A DNA stretch of 61,094 nt from Chitinispirillaceae bacterium (GTDB lineage Bacteria; Fibrobacterota; Chitinivibrionia; Chitinivibrionales; Chitinispirillaceae), in the NCBI GenBank assembly GCA_016929415.1, contig JAFGIW010000130.1, positions 1-61,094 on the forward strand. The letters run 5' to 3'. The position numbers and the translations under genes were made by a program. Below the pieces are notes generated by a model that saw only the letters and a list, made by a program, of their open reading frames with translations, was not told the origin of the DNA and made no database searches. Shown here piece after piece: positions 26,828 to 36,002 of the stretch. The stretch's first letter is position 1. Each line of letters opens with the position of its first letter.

Positions 26828-27892
26828 ATGAACCTGAACATCGACCGGGAGGAGCTGGAACGGATCGCCGATTGCCTTCCCGCGGGGATACTGGTTTTCG
26901 ATGCGGAAATGCGCATCAGAATGTGGAACGATACGGCGCTGGAGCTTACGGGCATCGGAATAGAAGACATACTGTCGGATAAGTATTCCGGCCTCCTGGA
27001 AAAAAAGGTGCTTTCGATGCTCGCCGATGCGGGGAAACCCGGGAACTCCTTTCACCAACGCATTCATATTGAACAGGGAAAAAAAACAATCGGTTATACG
27101 GTAAAGCCCCTGCGGTACGAGGGACGCGCAGAAAAAGTCCTGATCGTCGAAGACGCCACGAAGTATCTGGAGATGGAGAGGATCAAACAGGATTTCATCA
27201 ACTCGCTGCTCCACAAACTTCGGGGGCCGCTCTCCACGCTCAAGACCTCGCTCGCCATGCTCCAGGGCAAAACGGTCGAAGATCTCTCTTCACAGACACG
27301 GGAAATTATCGATATGGGATACCATGAAGTCAACCGCCTCGCGACGCTGGTCGGCGATCTTCGTGACCTTTTCATTATTGAAACCGGAATCGCCGAAAAA
27401 GAGATGGAGATCGAAGCGTTCCCCCTCTCCTCGGCACTCGATCGCGCGGTCGAAGAGATCGGAAAAATGGCCCCGCCGTTCGACACCGTACGCCGGCGGC
27501 TGGTGCGTAAAGGCTCATTGAATGTCCGTGTAAAGAAAGATTTCGAAAAACTTAAGAAAGTTTTTATGATACTGCTGAAAAACGCCCTGATGTATTCGCG
27601 GGAACAGGATGAAGTGACGGTTGAATGCGACAGCGATAACAATTCCGTCGATATACGGGTGCGCGACCGCGGCATTGGACTCTCGGAAAAAAGCATGCCT
27701 TTCCTTTTCGACAAGTATTTCCGGGAGGATAATGAATCCACCCGAACGCATGAAGGAAACGGCCTCGGCCTTTTCATCGCAAAATCGTTTATCGAGCTGA
27801 TGAGGGGAACCGTATACTGCGAAAGCGTACAGGGAAAGGGGTGTGTGTTTTTCGTTTCGCTGCCGATCGCCGGGGCGGGAAACCATGAATAA
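26828..27892 (+). CDS. PAS histidine kinase with altered H-box
   Basis: A 354-residue cytoplasmic kinase. A PAS domain (about 5-115; PAGILVFDAEMRIRMWN) is followed by HisKA and HATPase domains. The H-box reads SLLHKLRGPLSTL, with His at about residue 128. The acidic residue that normally follows His is Lys, and the Thr/Asn at His+4 is Gly. ATP-site motifs are otherwise good (LLKNALMYSRE, RDRGIGLSE, GNGLGLFIAK). Because the missing residues serve as general base and phosphatase determinants in HisKA proteins, activity may be biased or reduced. It overlaps the following HDOD gene by 8 bp, so the two are translationally coupled. Confidence 0.9.
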   Translation: MNLNIDREELERIADCLPAGILVFDAEMRIRMWNDTALELTGIGIEDILSDKYSGLLEKKVLSMLADAGKPGNSFHQRIHIEQGKKTIGYTVKPLRYEGRAEKVLIVEDATKYLEMERIKQDFINSLLHKLRGPLSTLKTSLAMLQGKTVEDLSSQTREIIDMGYHEVNRLATLVGDLRDLFIIETGIAEKEMEIEAFPLSSALDRAVEEIGKMAPPFDTVRRRLVRKGSLNVRVKKDFEKLKKVFMILLKNALMYSREQDEVTVECDSDNNSVDIRVRDRGIGLSEKSMPFLFDKYFREDNESTRTHEGNGLGLFIAKSFIELMRGTVYCESVQGKGCVFFVSLPIAGAGNHE

Positions 27893-28748
27893 ATCGGAAT
27901 TTCTCGTCAATCTTGAAAATGTCGAAAATCTTCCCACGCTTCCCGCGGTCGTCAGGCAGCTCCAGACCCTTATGGCCAGCCCGCTTTCGAGCATGGCGCA
28001 GATCGCCGCCGTAATCACCAGAGACCAGGCGATCGCGGCGCGCACGATCAGGCTGATCAATTCCGCGTTCTACGGCATGGGCGGAAGGGTCACTTCGATC
28101 CAGCACGCAATCGTGCTTCTCGGTCTCAACACCGTCAAGAACCTCGTAACCGGCGTATCGGTGTTAAAAATTTTCAACCAGCCGCCGGCCGCGTCGCTTT
28201 TCGACCGGGAGAAGTTCTGGCTGCATACGTTTGCATGCGCTTTGGGAGCCAGGGCCATAGGTCGTGAGATAAACGCGCCGGAACCTGAGGATTTTTTCCT
28301 CGCCGGACTCCTGCACGACATCGGCATACTCATCCTCGACCAGTTTTTCCATGAGGAATTCATCGAAATCCTTCAGCGCAGCGCATGCGACGGAACCGGT
28401 TATATCCATGCCGAGAAAGCCGTGCTTGGATTGACTCACGAGGATGTGGGGGAATTCGTCGCCCGTAAGTGGAAAATACCGGAACTTCTGATGCTTTCGA
28501 TCCGTTACCACCATAATCCGTCCGAAGCGGACAATCTCTGCGCCGGAAGCGTCCCCATCCTGTCCGCCGTTCATATAGCCGATGTGACGGCGAACAACAG
28601 GGGTCTGGACATGGGGCATCCTGTCGGGGAAAAAACCTGCGACGCCGCCGCGATGCGGACCGTCCGAATGACGGAGCGCCGTATCGAGGAGTTGTTCGAC
28701 GGTATCGTGAAAGAGGTAAAAGCCGTTGCCGCCGAATGGGGTGTTTGA
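27885..28748 (+). CDS. HDOD-domain signalling protein
   Basis: A 287-residue protein starting at the ATG at 27885 (MNKSEFLVNL), inside the last codons of the upstream kinase; an earlier in-frame start at 27843 lies deeper in the kinase gene and is unlikely. The HDOD domain covers roughly residues 5-205, with NLPTLPAVVRQL, the AARTIRLINSAFYG segment and a retained LLHDIGILILD. HDOD proteins are non-enzymatic relatives of HD phosphohydrolases and work in bacterial signalling, often with receivers or c-di-GMP proteins. Here it is coupled to a kinase and followed 15 bp later by a FapA-like gene. Confidence 0.92.
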   Translation: MNKSEFLVNLENVENLPTLPAVVRQLQTLMASPLSSMAQIAAVITRDQAIAARTIRLINSAFYGMGGRVTSIQHAIVLLGLNTVKNLVTGVSVLKIFNQPPAASLFDREKFWLHTFACALGARAIGREINAPEPEDFFLAGLLHDIGILILDQFFHEEFIEILQRSACDGTGYIHAEKAVLGLTHEDVGEFVARKWKIPELLMLSIRYHHNPSEADNLCAGSVPILSAVHIADVTANNRGLDMGHPVGEKTCDAAAMRTVRMTERRIEELFDGIVKEVKAVAAEWGV

Positions 28749-28763
28749 CGGGGGAAAACGATT

Positions 28764-30617
28764 ATGCCTGCCGATAATGAAAAAAAGGAAGACGACAAAC
28801 TAGCTGCGCGGATCGAAAAGCAACTCGCCGAAATCGAGACGGGCGAGATATTGCGCGACATGACGAAGGAGTCTCTCGAGGAAAAAGGCTTCATTGGCGA
28901 TAATTCCGTCGCTCTTCCCGGGAAAATATCCCGGCGGGAGACGGAAAAGGAACATTTGCTGTTCGAAGCGGATGTCGATTATGAACGGCTCCCGGACGAT
29001 ACGGTCGTCGAGAAACTCGACGCGGAACCGCTGCTTCATCTGAAGGAGGTAAAGAGAGGACAGTTGCTTGCAGCGAGGAAGGAGAACGATTCCGTTCCGT
29101 TTTCATGCGGAATCAACGTAGCGCTGAAAATAACCGAAAAAAGAGAACTCTACTATGCGACGGCGGCGGGAAAAGCCGTCATCATTAAAAACCGCCTTCA
29201 CGTCATCCCGCCCGACCGTGACTGCAGCCTGAAGATCCGCATCGACGATGCCAAACTGAATGCGTTTATCGATTGCATACCCGGTCTGGGCGCCGGGAAA
29301 GCGCTTACTCCCGATTTGATCATTAAGGAGCTGAAAAACAAGGGCGTCGTGTACGGAATCGATAACGACGCTATTCTGAAAGCAACCGATGAATCGGAAT
29401 CGACAAAAAGAACACTGACCGACATCCGCGCTGCCGCGGGATGCGAACCGGGCCGGGGCGAGGACGGCAGGATCGAATTCAATTTCGATCCGGAGGGGAA
29501 GGAAGACGATTTCAGGATACTTCCCGACGGGAGGATCGATTACCATACATCGAAAAACATCATCATGGCCGAAAAGGACCAGCTGCTCGCGCAGGTAGTG
29601 AGGCCGACGCCGGGCAAACCGGGCATCAACGTTTTCTGCGAGGAAATCCCCGGCGAAAGCGGTATTCCGGCATCCCTCATTCCGGGCGACGGCGTAAGAA
29701 AATCCGATGACGGCACCCAACTGTTTGCCGATTCCGCCGGCAGCGTGATAATAAACGGTTCGCTCATCGAGGTGGTAAACACCTATATCGTCAACGGCGA
29801 CGTCGATTATTCCACCGGCAATATCATTTTCAACGGAAACGTCCTGATCAACGGCAACGTCCCCGACGGTTTCGAGGTCAAAGCCGAAGGCGACATCATC
29901 GTCGCGAAGATCGTGGAGTCGGCGCGACTGGAAGCGGGCCGCGATATCGTGATAAAAGGCGGAGTTCAGGGCAAAGGCAAGGGCCTGATTTCAGCCGGGA
30001 GGGACATTCGCACCGGGTATGCGCAGAATGCGCGCCTCGAGGCACAAGGCACCATCTATATCGACAATTTTACCATCAACAGCTATATCTTTACTTCCCG
30101 ATATCTTGTCATGAAGAAAAAGCGGGGATCCGTCATCGGCGGGGAGATCTTCGCCCAGCGCGGAATCGACGTGAAGGTCCTCGGCTCCGAAACGGGGGTC
30201 AAGACGTTCGTCGAGGCGGGAACCAATTACCTGATCATGAGGAAGATTTCCGAACTCGACGAGACGATCGATTTCTGCGAAAAGAACGTTGCAAAAATCG
30301 AAAGCAGTCTCAAAGAACTACACACCCGGATAAAAGAGGGCCAGAAGCTTGACGAGGGACTTAAACAGGTCGTTTCGAAGGCGCTTGAAAAAAAAGACGA
30401 AATCGAACAGCAACGATCCGTAATGCTTTCCAGGCGCTCCGACCTGCAGGCGCAGTCCCGGGAAAATGAGACATGCTACGTCAAAATAAGCCAGACCTGT
30501 TATCAAGACGTCTTCATCAAAATAAAAGAATACAAGACCCTCGTGACGAAACCGAGAGGAAATGTCAGGTTTTTTGAAGACAGGAAGAACGGCCAGCTGG
30601 CGGCGGGGGCGTATTGA
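28764..30617 (+). CDS. FapA-family (DUF342) protein
   Basis: A 617-residue FapA/DUF342 protein. The variable N-terminal part (about 1-120) is charged. The FapA N-terminal domain (about 115-300) has ELKNKGVVYGID and the diagnostic VVRPTPGKPGINVFCEEI. The right-handed beta-helix (about 300-480) has VDYSTGNIIFNGNVLINGNV and regular Gly/Val turns. A C-terminal coiled coil (about 485-580) is rich in Glu and Lys. FapA proteins are polymer-like scaffolds of unclear function. Here the gene lies inside a kinase/HDOD operon, so a signalling scaffold is an inference worth considering. Its TGA overlaps a TTG at the next gene; that gene more likely starts at ATG 30620. Confidence 0.9.
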   Translation: MPADNEKKEDDKLAARIEKQLAEIETGEILRDMTKESLEEKGFIGDNSVALPGKISRRETEKEHLLFEADVDYERLPDDTVVEKLDAEPLLHLKEVKRGQLLAARKENDSVPFSCGINVALKITEKRELYYATAAGKAVIIKNRLHVIPPDRDCSLKIRIDDAKLNAFIDCIPGLGAGKALTPDLIIKELKNKGVVYGIDNDAILKATDESESTKRTLTDIRAAAGCEPGRGEDGRIEFNFDPEGKEDDFRILPDGRIDYHTSKNIIMAEKDQLLAQVVRPTPGKPGINVFCEEIPGESGIPASLIPGDGVRKSDDGTQLFADSAGSVIINGSLIEVVNTYIVNGDVDYSTGNIIFNGNVLINGNVPDGFEVKAEGDIIVAKIVESARLEAGRDIVIKGGVQGKGKGLISAGRDIRTGYAQNARLEAQGTIYIDNFTINSYIFTSRYLVMKKKRGSVIGGEIFAQRGIDVKVLGSETGVKTFVEAGTNYLIMRKISELDETIDFCEKNVAKIESSLKELHTRIKEGQKLDEGLKQVVSKALEKKDEIEQQRSVMLSRRSDLQAQSRENETCYVKISQTCYQDVFIKIKEYKTLVTKPRGNVRFFEDRKNGQLAAGAY

Positions 30618-30619
30618 TC

Positions 30620-32728
30620 ATGGGAAGATTGTTTTCACGGAAAAAACCTACCGGCATGCCTTCCGCCGGCGATCATTCGTCTGCCGGAATGGACAACAGG
30701 TTTCGCGACCTTTTCGAACTGATACAACATACCGAGCGCATTACTACAAAAATTCACGGCATTCCGGAAAAGGATGCCATTTTTTCCATCGTTGAACATG
30801 AACTGAGAAAATTAACGCATAACCGTGCGCTGATTCTTCTGCTCGAAGAGGATAATAAAAACGCCGCCATAAGGTTTGTTACCATTCCTGACAAAATATT
30901 AAAGACCATTGATGCGACGTTAGGTTCGTCCGCGAGTAAGTTGACAATAAACATGGTGAACGGCACGGTGATGCGACGCGTTATCGACACCGGTGAAACG
31001 TATTCCTTCAAGACGATCGAATGGGCGAAAGAGATAATGCCCGGTCCCTTGGCATATACCGTCGCGGCCATAACCGGACATCTGCGGAAAACGACCATCG
31101 TCAGCCCCCTGACGGTGCGCGGCACGGTAAGGGGCATATTCGCCATGGACAGCCACGAGATGGTTGATATTTTTCTCCTTTCCGTAAAAAATCTGGCGCT
31201 GCATATATCGGCAGCGCTTGAGTTCGCGGAACTGAACGAAAAACGGGACATTCTCGAAAAGGAACTCCGTCGGAAGGAGGCCGCGATCAGGAGTATTTTC
31301 ATGGCCGCGCCGGTGGGCATAATCGTATCCGAAAACCGCACTATAATAAAAATCAACCGTCGGGTGTGTGAAATTACCGGGTATACCGAAAAAGAGCTGC
31401 TCGGTAGGAACAAGTTCGTACTTTTCAATAACGAAACTGAATTCGATCGTGTCGGCAGAGAGTTGTACGGTAGTCACCCAGGCGACGAACGTTCAAGCGT
31501 CGAAACGAAAATGAAACGAATGGACGGCGTCCTCATCGACGTGATGCTGACCGCCTCATCAATAGAAGGAACCGACTGTACTATCGTCACCTTGACCGAC
31601 ATTACCGAACGCAAACGGGCTGAGCGCGCATTTGCCGAGTCGGAGCGGAATTTCCGGCGGATGTTCGAAATCACTTCCGAGAGCGTTGCGTTGTTGGACC
31701 CGGAAACCAACCGTTTCATCTCCGCCAACCCGGCGATGTGCGCGCTTTTCGGTTATTCGGAGGAGGAGTTCCGCTCGCTTTCGCCGGAAGACATTACGCC
31801 GCAGGAAGCGAAGGAGATCATGCGGGGTGCGATGGCGACGCTCGCCGAAGGCGGTAACATACCGGACCATGAAGGAATCAGCGTCCGGAAGGACGGTTCG
31901 AAAATAAATGTCCTCGTAAGCAACCGTCATATGCTATGGCATGGTAAACCGGTATATCACATTACTTTCAAAAACATCACCACTCTCAAGGAAATACAGG
32001 AGCAACTGCGAAAAAAGAGCCTCGAAGTCATCGAGTTCACCAACATGGTCACCCACGACCTGCGCAAGCCGCTCACGACCATGAAACTCGTAATGGACAT
32101 TACGGGCAAAGGGGCCTTCGGCGCGCTCAACGACGACGGCGTTGAAGCGATCGGCGCCGGTCTGGAGACCGCGGAATACATGCAGGAGATGCTTGAAGAC
32201 CTCATGGCCTGCGCCAGGCTCGATGCGGGTAAGCAGGAACTGACGATCGAGGAAACCGGTTACATGGAGCTGGCGGGTACGGTTATCTCACGGCTGAAAT
32301 ACCAGCTTGAAGAGAAAAAAATCCGCGTCGAGACCGCCGGCGAGGAGGTGACCGTCCGCGCCGATACAAAACAGTTGACGCGCGTGCCCATGAACCTTGT
32401 CGGCAACGCCGTGAATTACATAGGCAACGGCCCCGATAAACGCATCCGCATCGGCTGGGAACGACGCGACGGAGCGCCGGTCTTTTTCGTGGAGGACAAC
32501 GGCATGGGCATCCCGCCTGAAACGCAGAAACACCTGTTTGAGAAATTCAAACGGGGAAGCAACGTGTCGGGCATCGCCGGAACCGGGCTCGGCCTGGCTA
32601 TCGTCAAGGGGATCGTCGAGGCTCACGGCGGCAGTATCCGGTTCGAGAGCGAAGAGGGAAAAGGCACGACGTTTTATTTTACGCTGGGCCGGAACGACGG
32701 ACGGCCTCCTGACGCCGAAGAGCGTTGA
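30620..32728 (+). CDS. Sensor histidine kinase, GAF-PAS-PAS-HisKA-HATPase
   Basis: A 702-residue cytoplasmic kinase. I use the ATG at 30620; a TTG at 30614 would overlap the FapA stop, and the GGCGGGGGC just upstream could serve either. A GAF-like domain (about 40-205) is followed by two PAS domains (about 215-330 with APVGIIVSENRTI; about 345-460 with SVALLDPETNRF). The phosphoacceptor His is in MVTHDLRKPLTTMK and the ATP site has VEDNGMGIP and GTGLGLAIVKG. No receiver is attached, so the single-domain regulator upstream is a candidate partner. A terminator-like hairpin follows at 32744-32775, so this is probably the last gene of the operon that starts at 24874. Confidence 0.92.
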   Translation: MGRLFSRKKPTGMPSAGDHSSAGMDNRFRDLFELIQHTERITTKIHGIPEKDAIFSIVEHELRKLTHNRALILLLEEDNKNAAIRFVTIPDKILKTIDATLGSSASKLTINMVNGTVMRRVIDTGETYSFKTIEWAKEIMPGPLAYTVAAITGHLRKTTIVSPLTVRGTVRGIFAMDSHEMVDIFLLSVKNLALHISAALEFAELNEKRDILEKELRRKEAAIRSIFMAAPVGIIVSENRTIIKINRRVCEITGYTEKELLGRNKFVLFNNETEFDRVGRELYGSHPGDERSSVETKMKRMDGVLIDVMLTASSIEGTDCTIVTLTDITERKRAERAFAESERNFRRMFEITSESVALLDPETNRFISANPAMCALFGYSEEEFRSLSPEDITPQEAKEIMRGAMATLAEGGNIPDHEGISVRKDGSKINVLVSNRHMLWHGKPVYHITFKNITTLKEIQEQLRKKSLEVIEFTNMVTHDLRKPLTTMKLVMDITGKGAFGALNDDGVEAIGAGLETAEYMQEMLEDLMACARLDAGKQELTIEETGYMELAGTVISRLKYQLEEKKIRVETAGEEVTVRADTKQLTRVPMNLVGNAVNYIGNGPDKRIRIGWERRDGAPVFFVEDNGMGIPPETQKHLFEKFKRGSNVSGIAGTGLGLAIVKGIVEAHGGSIRFESEEGKGTTFYFTLGRNDGRPPDAEER

Positions 32729-32743
32729 ATATCATATACCCGG

Positions 32744-32775
32744 AACGGTTGGCCGGAAACCGGCAACACCGTTTT
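32744..32775 (+). terminator. Rho-independent terminator after the GAF-PAS kinase
   Basis: A strong imperfect stem (arms AACGGTTGGCCGG and CCGGCAACACCGTT) is followed by TTTT and a T-rich tail. It lies 16 bp after the kinase stop and 45 bp before the next promoter, so it separates two transcription units. Confidence 0.6.
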
Positions 32776-32819
32776 CATTCCGTCATTATTTTTACCCGGC
32801 CCGCCGCCGCGGATAGTTT

Positions 32820-32848
32820 TTGACAAAGAAGGTCATTCATCATATAAT
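32820..32848 (+). promoter_or_regulatory. Consensus sigma70 promoter for the 7TM kinase
   Basis: TTGACA and TATAAT are both perfect consensus hexamers separated by exactly 17 bp. Transcription would start about 30 bp before the ATG at 32887. It is the best promoter in the window. Confidence 0.85.
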
Positions 32849-32886
32849 GATAACCGCGGAGCCACCGACTTCACGGATAATTATAT

Positions 32887-35031
32887 ATGAATCCCTCTTC
32901 GCTGCCGTCATTGATCTGCCTGTTCGCCATGCCGCTTCTCGGCGCCTTCATCTATTCCCGCAACCGGCAGTCGCGGGTCCACCGGTTGTTTTTTTCCCTT
33001 ACCGTCGTGATCGCCTACTGGGCCTTTACCGAATTCAATCTCCGGCAGGCGGAGTCCTATGAAACCGCCCTTTTCTGGACGAGGGCGGGATGTTTCAAAA
33101 TAATGTTAAGTCCGCTGCTGATTCATTTCATTCTATCGTATATCGACAAATGGAAGGAATACGACCTGTTTAAGGCCGTCTGCCTCACCTACTTTCCCGC
33201 AACAGGGCTGGCGATCGCGGATCTTCTGACCGGGTCGATCAACGGTTTCCCCGTCAAGGGAGCGTGGGGATGGACGATAGGAAGACCGGTCTATCCCGCG
33301 CTTTTCGTTTTTTACCTTGCATGGAAAGCGACGGCGCTTGCATTCGTGGCGAAAGAGACGAAATCCTACCTGAAAGATGCCGACGCACACGAAAGAAATT
33401 CCTTCCGTCTTTTTTTCTACGGGATAATCGTCGCAATAATCCTCGGTATCGCACTGGGCGCGATACGATCCGGATTCCCGGATATGTCGATCGTCGCCGC
33501 ATTGTTTTTTTCAATATACCTGGGTTTTATTATATCGAAGTACGGCCTGTTCCTTTCCCCTTCAGACACCGCGGACGACATCATCGACCTTATGGGCGAC
33601 TGTCTTATACTTACCGGAACCCGCAACCGGATCGTTCGCGTCAATCGCGCACTGCTCAAACTGACCGGCTATCATGAAAAAGAACTTATCGGGGAGAACA
33701 TGTCCCGGTTGATCGACAATTCTTCGTTTACCGTCACTCCCCGTGAGAAAGATGAACTCATCGATTCCAGGGAGGCGCGGCTTGTTTCCAGGGCGGGCCG
33801 TTCGATCCCGGTGCTCCTGTCGCGGACGATTGTTTACAACAGGGGCAATATGCCGCTGGCCTCGGTCATCATGGCGAAAGACCTCACGTTATGGCATAAA
33901 TCCCGGGAGGAATTCGCGCGGGCCGAGAAACTCGAATCGTACGAACTCATCATAAGAAGCATCGTTCACGATTTCAACAACCTCCTTGCATCGATTTCCG
34001 GTCATCTGTTTATTGCGGAAGAATCGGGGACGCTTCCCGAATCGACAAGGAAAAATCTCGATAACGCCGAAAAAGCCGCTCTCGTCGCGGCGAATCTCAC
34101 ACGGCGTCTTGCACTGTATGCAAAAGAGAGTGCGCTTGAGAAATCGGTCTGCAGCCTCAGGGAAATCATCGACGAATCGGCGGAGCTTGTACTCAAAGGA
34201 ACTTCGATACGGTTCGAACTGGTTTCGGGCAACGATGTATGGCCGGTGAATGTCGACCGCTACCGGATGGTCGAGGTATTCATCAATCTTTTCATCAATT
34301 CCAGGCAGGCGATGCGCGATACCGCCGGCAGGATAACCGTCCTGTGCGCCAACCATAAGGATGACGCGGGGAATGACTACGTGAAAATATCGGTTCGTGA
34401 CGAAGGGGAGGGTATTCCCGAGACAATCGCCGCCAAGGTATTCGAGCCGTTCTTTACGACAAAACCGCAGGGAACGGGACTCGGCCTTTCCATCGTCAAA
34501 AACATCGTCGAATCCCATGGAGGAACGATAACCGTACAACCACGGCGGAATATCGGCACCACCTTTACCATTCTGCTGCCGAAAGCATCCTTTGCGCAAG
34601 AAACGGTCGTTTCCGTTACCGATTCCGGAGAAGCCATGCCGCCCGTAAGTATCCTTTTAATGGACGAAAACGATTCGTTCAGAATGGCGTTCTCGACAAT
34701 CCTCGGCCAGTTAGGCCATAGGGTTGAACAGGTGAAAAACGGTTCCCATGCGATCGAACGCCTTGTCAATGCAAAAGCCGAAGGCATATCGTTCGACTGC
34801 GTCATCCTCGATCTCATTGTAACGGAGGGCGTCGGCGCCGTGCAGGCGATAAAGCGGATACGTGAAATCGATCCCGCGATCAAGGCGATACTCACGAGCG
34901 GGCACGCCGACCACCCCGCAATTGACGATTATGAACAACACGGTTTTGATTCGGTTCTGAAGAAACCGTTCGTAATTACCGATGTGCGGAATGCGCTGGC
35001 GGCGGTATTCGGGGAGAAGGTTGCGGGGTGA
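32887..35031 (+). CDS. Membrane hybrid histidine kinase, 7TM-PAS-HisKA-HATPase-REC
   Basis: A 714-residue kinase. The N-terminal 215 residues are a chain of hydrophobic helices (LICLFAMPLLGAFIY, SLTVVIAYWAFTEF, GIIVAIILGIALGAI, AALFFSIYLGFIIS) that resembles the N-terminal 7TM histidine-kinase module. A PAS domain (about 230-345) follows. The phosphoacceptor His is in SIVHDFNNLLASI (about residue 360), with ATP motifs DEGEGIPE and GTGLGLSIVKN. The C-terminal receiver (about 590-714) has LLMDENDS, the acceptor Asp in VILDLIVTEGVG and LKKPF. It has its own consensus promoter, so it is probably transcribed separately from the block upstream. The downstream genes are convergent. The signal is unknown. 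Confidence 0.92.
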   Translation: MNPSSLPSLICLFAMPLLGAFIYSRNRQSRVHRLFFSLTVVIAYWAFTEFNLRQAESYETALFWTRAGCFKIMLSPLLIHFILSYIDKWKEYDLFKAVCLTYFPATGLAIADLLTGSINGFPVKGAWGWTIGRPVYPALFVFYLAWKATALAFVAKETKSYLKDADAHERNSFRLFFYGIIVAIILGIALGAIRSGFPDMSIVAALFFSIYLGFIISKYGLFLSPSDTADDIIDLMGDCLILTGTRNRIVRVNRALLKLTGYHEKELIGENMSRLIDNSSFTVTPREKDELIDSREARLVSRAGRSIPVLLSRTIVYNRGNMPLASVIMAKDLTLWHKSREEFARAEKLESYELIIRSIVHDFNNLLASISGHLFIAEESGTLPESTRKNLDNAEKAALVAANLTRRLALYAKESALEKSVCSLREIIDESAELVLKGTSIRFELVSGNDVWPVNVDRYRMVEVFINLFINSRQAMRDTAGRITVLCANHKDDAGNDYVKISVRDEGEGIPETIAAKVFEPFFTTKPQGTGLGLSIVKNIVESHGGTITVQPRRNIGTTFTILLPKASFAQETVVSVTDSGEAMPPVSILLMDENDSFRMAFSTILGQLGHRVEQVKNGSHAIERLVNAKAEGISFDCVILDLIVTEGVGAVQAIKRIREIDPAIKAILTSGHADHPAIDDYEQHGFDSVLKKPFVITDVRNALAAVFGEKVAG

Positions 35032-35210
35032 AAATAACGGCGACAACCGCAGCCGGAGATGAAGCGGTTCGCGGCAGAGCGCCGTTTGATTATTATTTTG
35101 CTGATTCCCGCCGGGTAACCAGGGCGAAACGATGCCTGTTATTTTTCAAACGACTGCTTCTACCCATCTCATCCCTGCGCCATAATCTTCATTTCATGTC
35201 GGCGTGACGC

Positions 35211-36002
35211 CTATTTTTCCAGATAATCCGTCGTGAAATATTCTTCCTTGACATTGGGATTGAAAATCACTTTTTCGATCACAAACCTCGACGAACGGCC
35301 GTTCTGTTTGTTCCGCATTGTAATATCAACGGGCTGATATTTCTTGTTTTTTTCATCAAGAAGCTTAACCTTATCGGTTGTTAAAACCTTTACAAGTGTG
35401 CCGTTCAAGTCGTGGAACTCCGTCTTTCTGGCGGTATAGTCGGCCTTTCCAATCCACCCTGTTTTTTTGGAATACCCGCATGCATCGCTTATTTCTTTTG
35501 ATGCAGGCACCATTTCTATTTTCCAGCATTCAACATCGCCGAGGTTCTCGCTGCCAAGCATTTTATAGGTATAATCCGTCATTGACGGCTTTGTAATATC
35601 GGCATTTGAAAATTCCGAGCCCATAAAGCTTTTTGTTTTTTCGCTGCTCACGATGCGCCGGACTTTCCTGAGCGCAGGCATATAAAGCCACATATCATCG
35701 TCCTTGTTTTCATAGTCAAAGGTGAGTATCCCGGTACCTTTTATGTCCGCGGGCTCAAGAAAACGCATGACGGTTTTCGTTACCTGTTTGGAAGCACCGG
35801 TCTTTTGCGCCGATGAAAACTTCCGTATTCGCTGATTGCCCTTGCCGTCGCTGATGATAAGCGTGCTGATGGATTCTGAGCCGGCGAGGGTCATGGCTTC
35901 CTGGGACTTCTGCATGACCTGCCGGGCGTTCTCCTGGGCCGACACATTCAGGCCAGATATCCCTATAATGGCCAGGGATGCGGTTATTGGGAACTTACGC
36001 AT
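35211..36002 (-). CDS. LolA-like outer-membrane lipoprotein-sorting family periplasmic protein
   Basis: A 263-residue protein with a Sec signal peptide (MRKFPITASLAIIGISG, cleavage near VSAQ). It has the look of the LolA-like family often found next to MMPL/RND transporters: VMRFLEPADIKGTGILTFDYE, DDMWLYMPALRKVRRI and a central TDYTYKMLGSENLG. Such proteins adopt a lipid-holding half-barrel and are thought to pass hydrophobic cargo across the periplasm. It overlaps the stop of the transporter gene by 8 bp and is the last gene of the unit. The cargo is unknown. Confidence 0.85.
   Translation of the reverse strand: MRKFPITASLAIIGISGLNVSAQENARQVMQKSQEAMTLAGSESISTLIISDGKGNQRIRKFSSAQKTGASKQVTKTVMRFLEPADIKGTGILTFDYENKDDDMWLYMPALRKVRRIVSSEKTKSFMGSEFSNADITKPSMTDYTYKMLGSENLGDVECWKIEMVPASKEISDACGYSKKTGWIGKADYTARKTEFHDLNGTLVKVLTTDKVKLLDEKNKKYQPVDITMRNKQNGRSSRFVIEKVIFNPNVKEEYFTTDYLEK

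Noticed and set aside
35041..35210. Possible terminators between the convergent 7TM kinase and LolA-like genes
   Set aside because: Only 4-bp stems (CGGC/GCCG near 35072 and GGCG/CGCC near 35203) next to T-rich DNA; too weak to list.
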